DNA of 64,000 bases. It comes from Tritrichomonas musculus. Lineage: Eukaryota > Parabasalia > Tritrichomonadida > Tritrichomonadidae. The notes below the pieces were generated by a model, which saw only the letters and a list, made by a program, of their open reading frames with translations, ran no database searches and was not told the origin of the DNA. Both the position numbers and the translations under genes were made by a program. Location: positions 4,340,001-4,404,000 of the forward strand of contig JAPFFF010000001.1 in NCBI GenBank assembly GCA_039105265.1. Reading direction: 5' to 3'. Below, piece by piece: positions 23,282 through 33,863 of this stretch (positions are counted from its first letter, which is position 1; every line of letters begins with the position of its first letter).

Positions 23282-23509
23282 CTAATAGATCAGGAACAAG
23301 CCCTTTTTCATCATGAGTGTGTGAACATTTTGCAATGAATTTAATCTTTTTCTAAGTGTTGGCTGTATTGTGTCACCATCTGATTGTATAGCAAGATGCA
23401 ATCTTTGAAAAAAGCAATTAATTAGATTATCAATAGTCGATTGATAATAATTTTCCCATACTACCAATATCACTACTTTTAATTCATCAACAGTTAGCTT
23501 GTAAAGCAT
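23282..23509 (-). pseudogene. C-terminal scrap of a Tc1/mariner-type transposase
   Basis: A 75-residue minus-strand frame contains LINCFFQRLHLAIQSDGDTI, which matches the end of Tc1/mariner transposases, where a helix with paired aromatic/Arg-Leu positions is followed by an acidic GD or GG turn. The catalytic part should lie upstream on the minus strand (about 23510-24420), but there I see only short decayed frames. No TIRs identified. The call rests on this one motif. Confidence 0.45.
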
Positions 23510-24497
23510 TTATATCAAAGTGTTTGAAAACAAGACTCTAAATTTTTTTTGATCGTCTGTTAAATTTATATCGTAAAATTAGGCAGCCTCATTCAAACAG
23601 CACTTTCCGATATATTGAATGGCTGTTTATTAGATATTTGGAAAGTCATATCTGTTAGTGAAACTTTGGCTTTGCTCATTATCATTTGATTAATTTGAAC
23701 TAAAAACCTATTTACAAACTTTTATGAGGCACCTCTGTTTAATTTCTTTTTCTACACAGTATTGGATCGGCCAACATCCCTGTTACTAATTCATAACTTA
23801 TAAAGGCTTGTTTCATATCAAAAAATATAACATAATTTTATTGAATAAGAGCATCACAGTCCAAATATATTTGTTAATAGTTGCTGATGTTTTCTCTTTG
23901 TTTCTGGTTTAATAGATGAATACAAAAATTATTCACGAATTTATTCATTCTTTTGAAATCTTGTTAATAATTTTCATAAATGAAAAAACAAAAAGCATAA
24001 AAAAGGCAGCAATTTTCACACTATAAACCACAATAAACTAAACAACAGCAATCTTTGACATGGAAATCCATGTTTTTTAATGCTTTTAGATATTCTTTGA
24101 ATGGATTAAAGGAGTTTTAGGTATTGAAATCACAGTATTTCAACATGAAAATTCATATTTTTTGATTCTAGAATTTATACAAAAATATCCTCTATTTAAA
24201 CTGTCTCCAGATTTAATTCAACATTGAAAAGGAAAAAAACAAGAAGTTGATAATGATTATGCATATAAATTCCAGAAAAGTGTGAAGAAAGAAAGAACAA
24301 AGAATTTGCAAATTTCTTCGACATAGGCCATGAATTGTTTATAGAACCATTCTAAAGGAACTCTTTATTTTGTAACATTTATTTGAATATTTTCAATTCT
24401 TGTGGACACTTTTTGAAGGCCGTCCGTTGCTATGTATTCAAAATAAGTAGATAATAAATATTTTAAACTTTTTGAATAAAAAATAATTATTTTTGAG

Positions 24498-25195
24498 ATG
24501 GAAGTTGATTGGGACGAACTCATGGAATTTGTAGATGAAATTTCTTCCGAAAATCTTTCAAATGCTTCAAAAGAATGCTACAACTCTAGAATCCGCAGTT
24601 ATGAAAAAGTTATCTCACCAAAGATATTACTTTTAAAAAATTTAAAGTTGTTTAAGAAGACGTTTATTAGGTAGTTTTTGTCCAAATGCCAAACTCTCTT
24701 TTGAAATTAGCTGGTTTGAAGCCATTTCTACAGAATTCACATTAAACCAATTAGATAATAGAGTCTTTTTTTATATATAACTTTGTCTTTTACCACGTTT
24801 TTCAGAACTACTCAATTTTTTTTTTTTTTTTTTAAAAAAAAGACATTCAAATTTCTGATGAAAATAAACTTTTAACAATTTCAAAAAATACATCAAAAAC
24901 AGACCAATTTGGCTGTGGAAGTAAAACGTATGTTTATTCCACTGATACGATATTCTGTCCTATAAAATATATTGATGTACTTGAAGGACTGAATAATGAA
25001 GATAATATTTGTCATGTTAAGGAGCATACTTTACGATCGCATTTACAAGTTATTTTACGTCAAATAAGTATTGCTGATTACCAATCGTACAGTTGGCACT
25101 CTTTCAGAAGAGGTGGTGCATATCATTGCGGCTGGATTAATTTTAAATTGTTGTACTTTTGTGAGGAGACTTCAAAAAGTGGGAAATCCTCAGAA
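24498..25195 (+). pseudogene. tyrosine-recombinase remnant (Crypton-like), broken
   Basis: An N-terminal segment opens at 24498 (MEVDWDELMEFVDEIS... SKECYNSRIRSYEKVI), which looks like the SAM-like DNA-binding part of a tyrosine recombinase. A second open segment at about 24842-25195 carries SKTDQFGCG and WHSFRRGGA, typical of the catalytic half. The element is broken in at least two places and its end is cut off by the palindromic element that follows. Crypton-like DNA elements are one home for such enzymes; other tyrosine-recombinase elements are possible. Confidence 0.6.
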
Positions 25196-25405
25196 AAAAT
25201 AATCTTAAATAAAATTCAAAAAAAAAACTTTTTATATTTTTACATAATTTTTACCGATTCTTACCGCCAGCCGCAGGGTCTCGACTCGGCTTCGCTTCGC
25301 TCAGCCTCGCTCGACGCCCGCTAGGCGGTATGTAGCCTCGGTAAAAATTATGTAAAAATATAAATAGATTTTATTTTTTCCAGCATTTATTTAAGATTTT
25401 TAAAC
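25195..25405. mobile_element. palindromic element with GC-rich core
   Basis: Inverted arms ATCTTAAATAAA...TTTATATTTTTACATAATTT, TTACCGA...TTACCGCC on the left (25202-25268) match the complement of 25324-25395. The centre (25269-25323) is GC-rich with repeated CTCGGCTTCGCTTCGCT-type motifs, very unlike its surroundings. It separates the recombinase remnant from the Merlin remnant. Confidence 0.75.
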
Positions 25406-25423
25406 ACATTTTTTGAAAATTAA

Positions 25424-26100
25424 AAATTACCATTAAATAAGATTTTATTACTTGCTTATTTGTGGATACTTCGAACACCAGTTACAAGTGCTGTTGAAAT
25501 GTGCAATATTTGCAATCAATCAGCATGTGATTATTATGAATATTTCGAAAATTTGGTTGCTGATGAAATATCAGATACTATTGGAAAAATAGGAGGGCAA
25601 AACGTCATTGTTGAAATTGACGAATCAAAATTTGGTTCTAGAAAGTATTATAGAGGGCACCATGTTGAAGGAACTTGGATTGCCGGAGGAGTGGAAAGGC
25701 CCCCAGAAAAGAGACTTTTTGCTGTTGCAGTTGAAGACCGAAGTACAGATACAATCAAATATATTCTTGAAAACTCTGTGGAACCAGGCTCAAAAATATT
25801 TACTGACTATTGGAAATCTTATGATACAGCTATCGCAGAAATAAATTTTATCAATGAGTATACAGTTTTCGAACATCATAAAATTAATCATTCAGAAACT
25901 TTCGTAGAAGAAAATAGTGATCATACAAACACAACTGAGGGCACATGGAATGGCATGAAGTGCACAATGACAACAGCTCAAAAAGGAAAATCAAAATGTC
26001 CAATTCATATTCTTACTTTTATATGGTGAAGACAAAATAAAAGAAATTTATGGAATTCTTTTCTTTCAACCTTAAAGAATCTTCGTTTTGAAACTGAATG
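25424..26100 (+). pseudogene. Merlin/IS1595-type transposase remnant
   Basis: The open stretch encodes the ISXO2-like catalytic core: first Asp in VEIDESKFG (D54 counting from a non-ATG start at 25460), second Asp in FTDYWKSY (D116), and the Glu in NTTEGTWNGMK (E160). This is the DDE core of Merlin elements, the eukaryotic relatives of bacterial IS1016/IS1595. The N-terminal region is missing; the frame is closed upstream by a stop at 25421-25423 and has no good ATG. An in-frame TGA at 26027-26029 separates HILTFIW from RQNKRNLWNSFLSTLKNLRF, the expected C-terminal tail ending at 26098-26100. Hence a decayed, non-functional copy. TIRs not located. Confidence 0.8.
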
Positions 26101-26732
26101 ATTATTTTTATATTGGTCATCAAAATTATTAATAATAATAAATAAAAATAAAACCCATTTCTTTATAATTTTAATATTTATATAACAAGGAAATACATAA
26201 AGTTTATTTTAAGCATTGGCAATTTGCTTTGAGATATCAAAATTGCGAATATTAGAAAAAAAATTATAAACGTGATAAACAAAGTATTTATGGTTTATTT
26301 CATTAATAATTGACATATTCATTTTACAATCGAGTTTAAAGCACTTTGTTATGCTTAATTTGCACATTGGTATTTTGTTGAAGATTGTACTAAAAGAAGT
26401 TGAACAATGCAGGAGAATGATCAGTAAATACACAATTATTTCGTTTTATAATCGAGTTTAAAGCAATTTGTTATGTTTAATTTGCGATTAAGCGAAATAC
26501 GAAAATCCTTATTTTTAGCATTTTCCTTGCTTTTATTTTCTCACAAATATTTTCTGAGTATAAAAATATTTGGAATAAGTAAATAGAAAAAATAATCTTC
26601 TTTCAATTTTTTTCTGATGAAAAGTTTTTTTGTATACTTTTTATTATTGCAAATATAAACATTCAAATATTTCTTAAGAGATCAACTATTTTTGAATTAT
26701 CCATTCAATTGTACAACTATTTTAGAATCGAT
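26101..26732. repeat. intergenic stretch with a diverged direct repeat
   Basis: ATCGAGTTTAAAGCACTTTG, then TTATGCTTAATTTGC at about 26328 recurs with few changes near 26451 (period about 125 bp). No gene is supported; a 74-residue minus frame here is AT-driven. Confidence 0.5.
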
Positions 26733-27560
26733 CCCCGTCGGTTTGGAAATGAGAACACTTAACTTTTTTAAAATTATAATTTTATAAATTGAATTTAAAA
26801 TAATCGTTTATATTCTTATTTTTGCATATTTCTCAATCACTCAAAAATATCTGAACACAGAACACAAAATCGTGTTTCGTTGTGTTTGCTCTGTGTTCAA
26901 GGTATTTTTGTAATCACCGTCCTTTGGCCATCTTGATACAACACTGAACACAGAAAAATATTAATATCACAATAAATTATTTGATCTCAAATTATAATAA
27001 AAAAACTTTTGTTCTTTTAAAAAAATTATTCGATTAATCTAATAAAAATCAAATATAAATAATATTTAAATGGTTTTTTTCTTTGGTAATTTATCACATA
27101 AAAAAAAATCCTTTATATTTTTTTTTTGAACAACTTTTTTTTCATGTTTTGGGTTTATTACTAAATAATAAATAACTTTTGTGTTTGCTTCATATAAATT
27201 TTTAATTTTGATTTATTATTTTATTTCCCTGTTTATATCAAATATTATTAATAAAATCATCCAAATAAATGTATTTTATCTCAATGCAAAAATCATATTG
27301 AAAAAAAAAAATTATTATGATTTTTTCTATATATAATTAGCCTTAGTACCCGTTTATTTCAATTAAACTTGGTTCCTCAAATATTTTTAAATTTGTTTTA
27401 AAAATATAACAAAATTTAACAAATAATAAATTTTCAAAATGCTTTTATATGTAAATATATTTAATAAAAATTGTAAAAATACATTTTAATTTATATTTTA
27501 TAAGCTTAAAAAAGAAATATACGTAAAATACATTTTAATTCATATTGCTTTTACTTATAT

Positions 27561-28379
27561 ATGAAGAAATCTTTGACGTCTAAAGTTGATGAATGGTATA
27601 AGCAGTCAGCAAAAAGAGCTGTTTCATTGAAACAGCTTTGTCAGCATTTTCAAAAAGAAACAAACTGTCAGATTTCATATAATCATTTTCGTGTCCTATC
27701 AAATAATGTGTCAAAAGTTCAAAATATTAAAACAGGAGGATACTATGTGCGTTTTAACGATTTTGTTGAAATGACTGTTTCAATAGCAATAAATGGTGTG
27801 AACTTTAATAATACTATATGTGTCGATGAGAAACCGTTTGCACCCAAAAAATACCGTTGCAAAGATTTGAGAGTGCACAAAAGTTTCAAAGGGCGGGGAA
27901 CCGCAACCATGGTAAATTCAACTGATCAATTGCATAATATCTCCCCTTTTTATCTGATGTGTGCAATATCAAACTCAAATGTAGTTTTATATTATATCTC
28001 AGAAAAACCTATTGATTCAGAAATTTTTAATACCTTTTTATGGAAATTAAATGATCAATTCCCACATAATGACGAAAAAAAATATTTTTTATGCGACAAT
28101 GCATCTTTTCACGGTGTTACAGAAATCACTCAAAATTATTTAAATAGTAATAACTGCTTTATTACTAGAACCGCTGCATTGGGTTGTTTCACCAACCCAA
28201 TTGAAGAATTCTTCTCAATTGTTCACAATAATTTTGAATGGCTACTTGGCCAAAGATTTCTGGAGAGTGACACAAATTTGAGCAAAGACGAGTATGTAAA
28301 ATTAATTGAGCAATCTATAATAATGGCAAGTAAAACTTGCAATTATAGAATAATTTTTGCTAGGGCAGGATTACTATAA
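27561..28379 (+). CDS. IS630/Tc1-type DDE transposase
   Basis: A 272-residue protein. N-terminal ~60 residues are basic with helical character (VSLKQLCQHFQKETN). The catalytic core shows D89 in ICVDEKPF, D179 in YFLCDNASFHG and E215 in TNPIEEFFS, with 35 residues between the second D and the E; NPIE followed by an aromatic pair is the IS630/Tc1 signature (DDE_3). It would mobilise the CACTC-ended element. The frame is open throughout, and the stop TAA at 28377-28379 lies immediately before an inserted MITE, so the insertion has not disrupted it. The N-terminal DNA-binding part is short compared with Tc1 proteins (about 340 residues), so a missing exon or decay at the 5' end is possible. Confidence 0.82.
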   Translation: MKKSLTSKVDEWYKQSAKRAVSLKQLCQHFQKETNCQISYNHFRVLSNNVSKVQNIKTGGYYVRFNDFVEMTVSIAINGVNFNNTICVDEKPFAPKKYRCKDLRVHKSFKGRGTATMVNSTDQLHNISPFYLMCAISNSNVVLYYISEKPIDSEIFNTFLWKLNDQFPHNDEKKYFLCDNASFHGVTEITQNYLNSNNCFITRTAALGCFTNPIEEFFSIVHNNFEWLLGQRFLESDTNLSKDEYVKLIEQSIIMASKTCNYRIIFARAGLL

Positions 28380-28382
28380 ATA

Positions 28383-28948
28383 CAGGTATGCTTTTCGAGG
28401 ACGGGTAAGAGTAGTCTCCCCGAAAATAATTTCGGGATCGAGGAGACTCCCGTACTCGGTTTACCCGAGTAAACCCGAGTAAAATAACCGTTTTACTCGG
28501 CCATCCTCGATCCCGATTTGCCCGAAGTATTCAATTTCCGAGGAAATCTCGAGGATACCCGAGGTTTCAAGTTCGAAAAAAAATTCTCATTTTTTTTATT
28601 ATTTTTCTTACACTTTTGAATACTTTATTTTAGTATTAAAGATTTTTTGTCATTGATTATAAAGCTATATCTAACATTTATTTAAAAAAATCATATAATA
28701 AACCACTATTTCCAGCAAAATGATTCATTTTGAAAATGTATAAAGCTTATTTTTTTATTATTTTTCTGTTGATTTAAAACTCGGGTTTTTCGGGTAAAAA
28801 AGTGAAAATTTACCCGAGTAAAAAAAAGTGAACTAAAAAAAATAAACGTTAGAGTAAAATCTTTTTCTCGAAAAAAGTTCGAGGAATAATTTCGAGGAAG
28901 ACCGTTTAATTATCCGAGTTTACCCGGGACTCCCGAAAGGCATACCTG
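28383..28948. mobile_element. 566-bp TA-flanked MITE rich in CCCGAG
   Basis: Ends CAGGTATGCTTTTCG and complement CAGGTATGCCTTTCG, TA at 28381-28382 and 28949-28950. Strikingly GC-rich at both ends, with many CCCGAGTAAA / TTTACTCGGG motifs in direct and inverted order. Inserted 3 bp after the stop codon of the transposase gene, inside the 3.6-kb element, so it is younger than that element. Confidence 0.85.
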
Positions 28949-29457
28949 TATAAATAAAAATATTTAAGATTTTTTTTTTCTCTTCTCAAATTTTTATGCT
29001 CTCATTTTTTATCAGAATTTTAAAATTTAAGAATTATTAAATATTTATATATATTATATTTATGCTTGCTGTTTTTTTTAATAAAATCACTTTTTAGAAA
29101 AAAAAACTATGGAAATTTTCAATTGATTTTTATTTTATAATTGAGACAATTCATAGAAAAAGTCAATTTTGATTGATTAATAAATTATGATAATGAAAAC
29201 TAATATCTCAATTATAAAAAGAAAATAAATTTTAACTTTTTTAGAATTATTTTTTATGTAACTTTTATTTTTAAATACAGCTATTATTAATTGTTTATTA
29301 TCATCATTTTTTAAGATATTACTCAGGAAAAAAAAATAATAAGAAAAAATACATTTTTCCATATGAATTTTTTATATTTTTAAATATAAGTTTAAACAAA
29401 ATGATAATATATATGTATATTAAATAAATAAAATAAAATAATTAAGAAATTGTTTAT

Positions 29458-30237
29458 TTAAGTTTGATCATCTTCTTTATGCTTTGTCAAAATTTCTGTA
29501 CAAACTTCTCTTACGATATCTTCATTTAAAGGAACTGTTCTCCCAAAATTATTAAAGTGCTCATCAATGGAAAAACATATGTTGTTAACAGAATATAGCA
29601 ATGGGGAATATCTTCTCCAGACAGTTATATTCGTTAATGGATCTATGTTTTCTTAAACTTGCACTTGGTTAACTGTTCTTGCTGGAAGTTCGTTAGCTCT
29701 GGTAACCATTTGGACAAAATTATTTTCTCTTTGGGATTGGTGCTGAGTTAATATCTCATCAACTGATGTGACGTTACCATTTGTAGTTTTCATAATTGTA
29801 GCGAGGTCAGCTTTCAGCATTGCTTTACCAGTGACTATTCTATTAAGTTGATATTCATTCACCGATATTAGTAGAAATTCGTAGATTCCCATCACTAAAA
29901 AAGATGCGAAATGTAAATGATCCGAAACAAAACCACTACCGATGTTATGAATTGAGCTTCTTCCAAATAATAAATATTGCTTATCGAGATTGCATGAATT
30001 TTTAATGAAACTATACCATTCCCTAATTGAATGTAAATTTTGTCCTGAAATTGTTAATGATGTCGTGTCAACATCTTCGATTTTGATTTCAATTTGATTT
30101 GTATTTTTTTTTGTTTTTTTTACATAACCATGATTAAATTTTATTTGAATTGGATTAAGCATATTTGCTTCTTCTTGCGAGATTTCTTGATGTGGGATAA
30201 TTGATAAATCGAGCCAAGCCTTTATTACTTTATTCAA
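29458..30237 (-). pseudogene. second ORF of the CACTC element, unknown protein with one stop
   Basis: A minus-strand frame starts at an ATG at 30235-30237 and runs 194 codons to TAA (29653-29655), then stays open in the same frame for 64 further codons (ENIDPLTNITVWRRYSPLLY...) to a second TAA at 29458-29460. The total would be about 258 residues with one in-frame stop. The composition is protein-like on both sides of the stop. I do not recognise a domain. Located inside the right TIR and convergent with the transposase, it is probably an accessory protein of the transposon. A recent nonsense change or read-through are both possible. Confidence 0.6.
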
Positions 30238-30496
30238 TTTTGAAAGAACTCATTGAAAAAAACTCATAGAATTATATTATTCAATTTTGGAAGCAACTTT
30301 TTTTAGTCAAAAATTATATATGTTTGTTTGTGTTTCATTCAAATATTCACAAAGTCTGTTTGCGTTTGTTTTTTTTTTTGACTGAGTTTGTTTGTGTTAG
30401 AACGATCAAACACAAACACAACTTTTTTTTTTTAATATTTTGTGTTCACACATTTTTGAGTGAATGAATAAACCATTTTTTGATCATATTCTTTTA

Positions 30497-31782
30497 AGGG
30501 TGTACTGCTGTAAAATATATAAACCTTTCAAAATACAAAAATCTCATAGAAAATAAATTCAATGGTGGCTTTTTCGGAAAAAGTTTAGGTCAATTTGCAC
30601 ATTTTTTCTCCTAAACGATCAAGACGAATATCCAATTTAATACGTTATTGTAGAAAATAAATTCAATGGTTGCTCTTTCGGAAAAAGTTTAGATAGTTTA
30701 GAAATTAAATATTTTTATGATTGAAATATTTTTTTTATAATTTTGGTCTTAGTTTTATGTTATTTATTTCATTTTTACAAGAAGGAAATAATTTCACAAA
30801 AAAATTGAATAAAATAATTATTTCAGAAAAAGTTGAAATATATGAACAATTTTTAATAATAGATTAAATTAATTTAAATTTATTTAATTCAGTAAACATT
30901 TATTTTTATATATTTATCTCTATTTATTATTTTATTTATAACTATATATTATTTAAATATTGTTACATGTTAAATATTATATGCATCAATAAATATTATC
31001 AAAATTAAAAAAACCAAAAATTATATATTGAATTGATCTTTCAATATTCTCAAATAGAAAAAATATTTTTAAACTTTTTCATAAATTATTTTTTTTATTA
31101 TAATAAGATTATATCTATCTTTCTATGATTTATTTATATAATATTATTCTATTTAAATATCTATAATATAAATATATAAATATATTCTTAAAAATCATTT
31201 GATAATATTTTTCCTAATAAAGTTTTTAACATAAAAAAAATTAAATATATTTTTTTTTAATTTTAAAAGAATATATATTACAGTAAATATTTCCTTAATT
31301 AATTTAATATTGAAATTTATATAATATATAATTTATATAAACACATATAAAAGAATAATATATGCAAATAATATTATTGATAAGAAGGTTTATGTATGAT
31401 ATAAAATCATAATGTCTTTCACAAAAAGTTAAATAATTCTGATAATAAAATAAATATCATAAAAAGTTTTATATTATTATTTCTTTTTGTATCTCATGAA
31501 ATATTAGAAATATATTAAATATATATTTAAATATAAATTAATAAATGAAAATAAATTTATATATATTTAAAAATATGTTATATAATCTTTTTTTAAAGAG
31601 ATTTTCTTAATAATTATTTTGAAAATCAGATTTTTTTGAGATCTAAATATAAAAATAATTACTATTATATTTATTTATTTATTGTATCGTATTAAAAATA
31701 AAATTTATATTTTTAGAATTAAAAATTGTTGCTTTTGAGAAAGCTCATTGAATTTTTTCTTCAGAATTATCAAGTACACCCT
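30497..31782. mobile_element. 1.29-kb TA-flanked non-coding element
   Basis: Ends AGGGTGTACT on both sides in inverted orientation (30497-30506; 31773-31782), TA at 30495-30496 and 31783-31784. A sub-terminal block AATAAATTCAATGG, then GCTTTTTCGGAAAAAG is repeated directly at about 30549 and 30654, and a weaker inverted form lies inside the right end. The interior is extremely AT-rich, without genes. It interrupts the left arm of the outer element. Confidence 0.7.
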
Positions 31783-31784
31783 TA

Positions 31785-32026
31785 AGGTACAAATCCAGTA
31801 CGTTTAGTAACCGCAATTTTTTTTGACATTCTCAAAGAATAAGATGACATGTTAAATAAAAAACGATTATTTTCATCCATTTCATATAACATGTCATAGA
31901 GTTTATTTAAATTGTAAAATAAGTGTCAAAAACAAACCTAGTCAATTTAAACTTTTTCAGAGACATGCAACTATTCAAATAATAAACGTTCTCCTATTCA
32001 AAAAATAACGAACTAGATTTGTACCT
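31785..32026 (-). mobile_element. 242-bp MITE, copy 2 of the family at 10763-10992
   Basis: AGGTACAAATCCAGTACG at the left and complement AGGTACAAATCTAGTTCG at the right; TA at 31783-31784 and 32027-32028. The left TA is shared with the element that ends at 31782, so the two are abutted at one TA. Internal blocks match copy 1 in complement. Confidence 0.82.
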
Positions 32027-32560
32027 TAAAAAAATTATTTGTATTATATACTCTATATATGCAAGTGGGGAAATCAAAAAATGCTAAAATATGCTTAAAA
32101 TATCTGGATCTGAAAAAACGATATTTAGGATAAATAACATATGATTAAATTTGACTTATATATCTATATTATTATTTTTTGAATAGAATGATTCAAATAT
32201 AATCTGATGCCTTTTTATTCATCTTATTCTTTTGAATTTAATATCTTTCGATTTCTCTATGAATATCAAAAAACATAAGCATGCATTATTACAGCAATAT
32301 AAATATTGTGATATAAAAACTATTCTAGCATTAAATATGTTAATAATCTGTTAAACTTTTATTTTTTATGCATTTTTAATTTTTTGGCGGGATTTTAAAA
32401 ATTGCTTGAAAACACTGAAAAATATGATTATCTCAAAATCATATCAAAATATTAAATTGTTATCAAGTAATGATATCAAACCAAGTTTTGCTTGATTTTG
32501 TTTAGATGCCATTTTTTGAAAATGGAGAGAAAGAAAAAAATTTATGTTTAGCTTTTAATT

Positions 32561-33038
32561 AGACATGTTATTCTCCGATTCTCGAGATCGATAATTGATT
32601 GACTTTTTGATATCGATACATAAATATACACAGATTCTCGAGATCGATTTCAGAGATCGAAAATTTTTTTTCTCAGCTTTTGATATCAGAATTTTCAATT
32701 AAACTTTTTGATAAAAATATGATCGTATTTTAATCTCAAATATTTCATAAAAAAAGAATGTATTTTTTGATTTTAATCTTAAAATAAACATCAATACATT
32801 ATATTATATATTTTTAAAAATTATAAAATCACAAATACCAATTATAAAAGAAGATAAATCTGTTTGAGATCTCGAGATCTCGGTAATTGATATCAAGTTT
32901 ACAATTATTTTTATATCACATTTCATATCTGATATCTTGATAATCGATAATCTCGATATCAGATTTTTAAACTGATAATCGAGTATCAGATGCAAAAAAG
33001 TGATGTTTTTGATATCGATTCTCAAAATAACAAGTCGA
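32561..33038. mobile_element. 478-bp MITE with 9-bp duplication (Mutator-like)
   Basis: The 9-bp repeat CTTTTAATT flanks it exactly (32552-32560 and 33039-33047). The ends correspond (GACATGTTATT against complement GACTTGTTATT). The interior is rich in self-complementary GATATC, ATCGAT and CTCGAG motifs, so it can fold extensively. A 9-bp duplication is typical of Mutator-like elements; family assignment is by that only. Confidence 0.65.
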
Positions 33039-33477
33039 CTTTTAATTTCTTTAAAAAAAATTAGAAAATAAAGCAATATAAATATTAAAAACGATTGTTC
33101 AATTTAATTAACAGATTTCGTTTGCTATTGATAATTGGAATTATCTAAAAAAAAAATGTTTTTTCAAATCATTGATCATTGAAGAAGAGTAAGCATTATA
33201 ATAAGTGTTAATTGCAAGAGTTATTTAGCTGTAAAGATATATAATATTTCCCTTATAATCATTTTGCATTTTTCAAATTTCATGAATGAAAAAAATCAAT
33301 TGTTCGAAAATTTTGATCAAGCTCAAATGATGAAAACACTATTAAAATCACCATTTTTCAATTTTTCAAAAAATAAACAATTGCCATTATAATAGTAAAT
33401 AATGCTACATGCATCTATATGATTTGTTTTAATAAATTTGAATTATGTGATGAATTAATGATTAGATTTTTTGATTG

Positions 33478-33863
33478 TTACCCTTCGGACGTAATTGGAA
33501 TTTTATAAAATTCAATAAAAAGACGTATTAAAATGTAAAAATAGCCGAAATGAAACGTAATTACATAATTTATTTAAAAATAAAAAAAAGCAAAGAGGTT
33601 TAGTTTCGAACTCAATACTTTAGCCTCAATTTTAATTTTTCCTCTAAGTTAAAGCTCTCAAATTTGAAAGGGCAAAATATTTAAATTTAAAGATCAATAT
33701 TATAATTTTTCAAAGTCAACTTTATATTAACTTTTTCTAAAAAAGTCGTATTCTAATTTTTTTCACGTAGACGTAATCGTAAAACGTAATTGATTTTTTT
33801 TCTTGGTCAATTTTATTGAAAAAGTTTAAACCAAACGTAATTTTTAAAACCTCCGAAGGGCAA
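33478..33863. mobile_element. 386-bp MITE with 8-bp duplication
   Basis: Ends TTACCCTTCGGACGT and complement TTGCCCTTCGGAGGT; exact 8-bp flank TTTGATTG at 33470-33477 and 33864-33871. ACGTAAT motifs recur inside. An 8-bp duplication points to hAT, Merlin or a similar superfamily; no transposase is present. Confidence 0.65.

Larger units (their letters stand above)
26838..30462. mobile_element. two-ORF DNA transposon with CACTC ends and 3-bp duplication
   Basis: TIR CACTCAAAAATATCTGAACA (left) against CACTCAAAAATGTGTGAACA (right, complement): 22 bp, two mismatches. Sub-terminal regions are full of TGTGTTTG / GTGTTC motifs. The uninterrupted partner arm at about 34281-34291 reads TCTCAATGAAT in complement, whereas here the flanks are CTCAAT and AATGAAT, so the duplication is AAT (3 bp). 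Contents: an IS630/Tc1-like transposase (27561-28379), a MITE (28383-28948) and a convergent second ORF (29458-30237, minus). Length 3625 bp. Confidence 0.8.

Noticed and set aside
26027-26029. TGA in the Merlin remnant read as selenocysteine or as a sense codon
   Set aside because: Several genes here end at TGA in the normal way (for example 26098-26100 and the CDK-like gene at 42444-42446), and the element is also missing its N-terminus, so simple decay is sufficient.
32804-33076. 90-residue ORF in the core of the outer element
   Set aside because: It spans the end of a MITE with a clear 9-bp duplication; its repeats of Ile/Asp/Ser arise from palindromic DNA.
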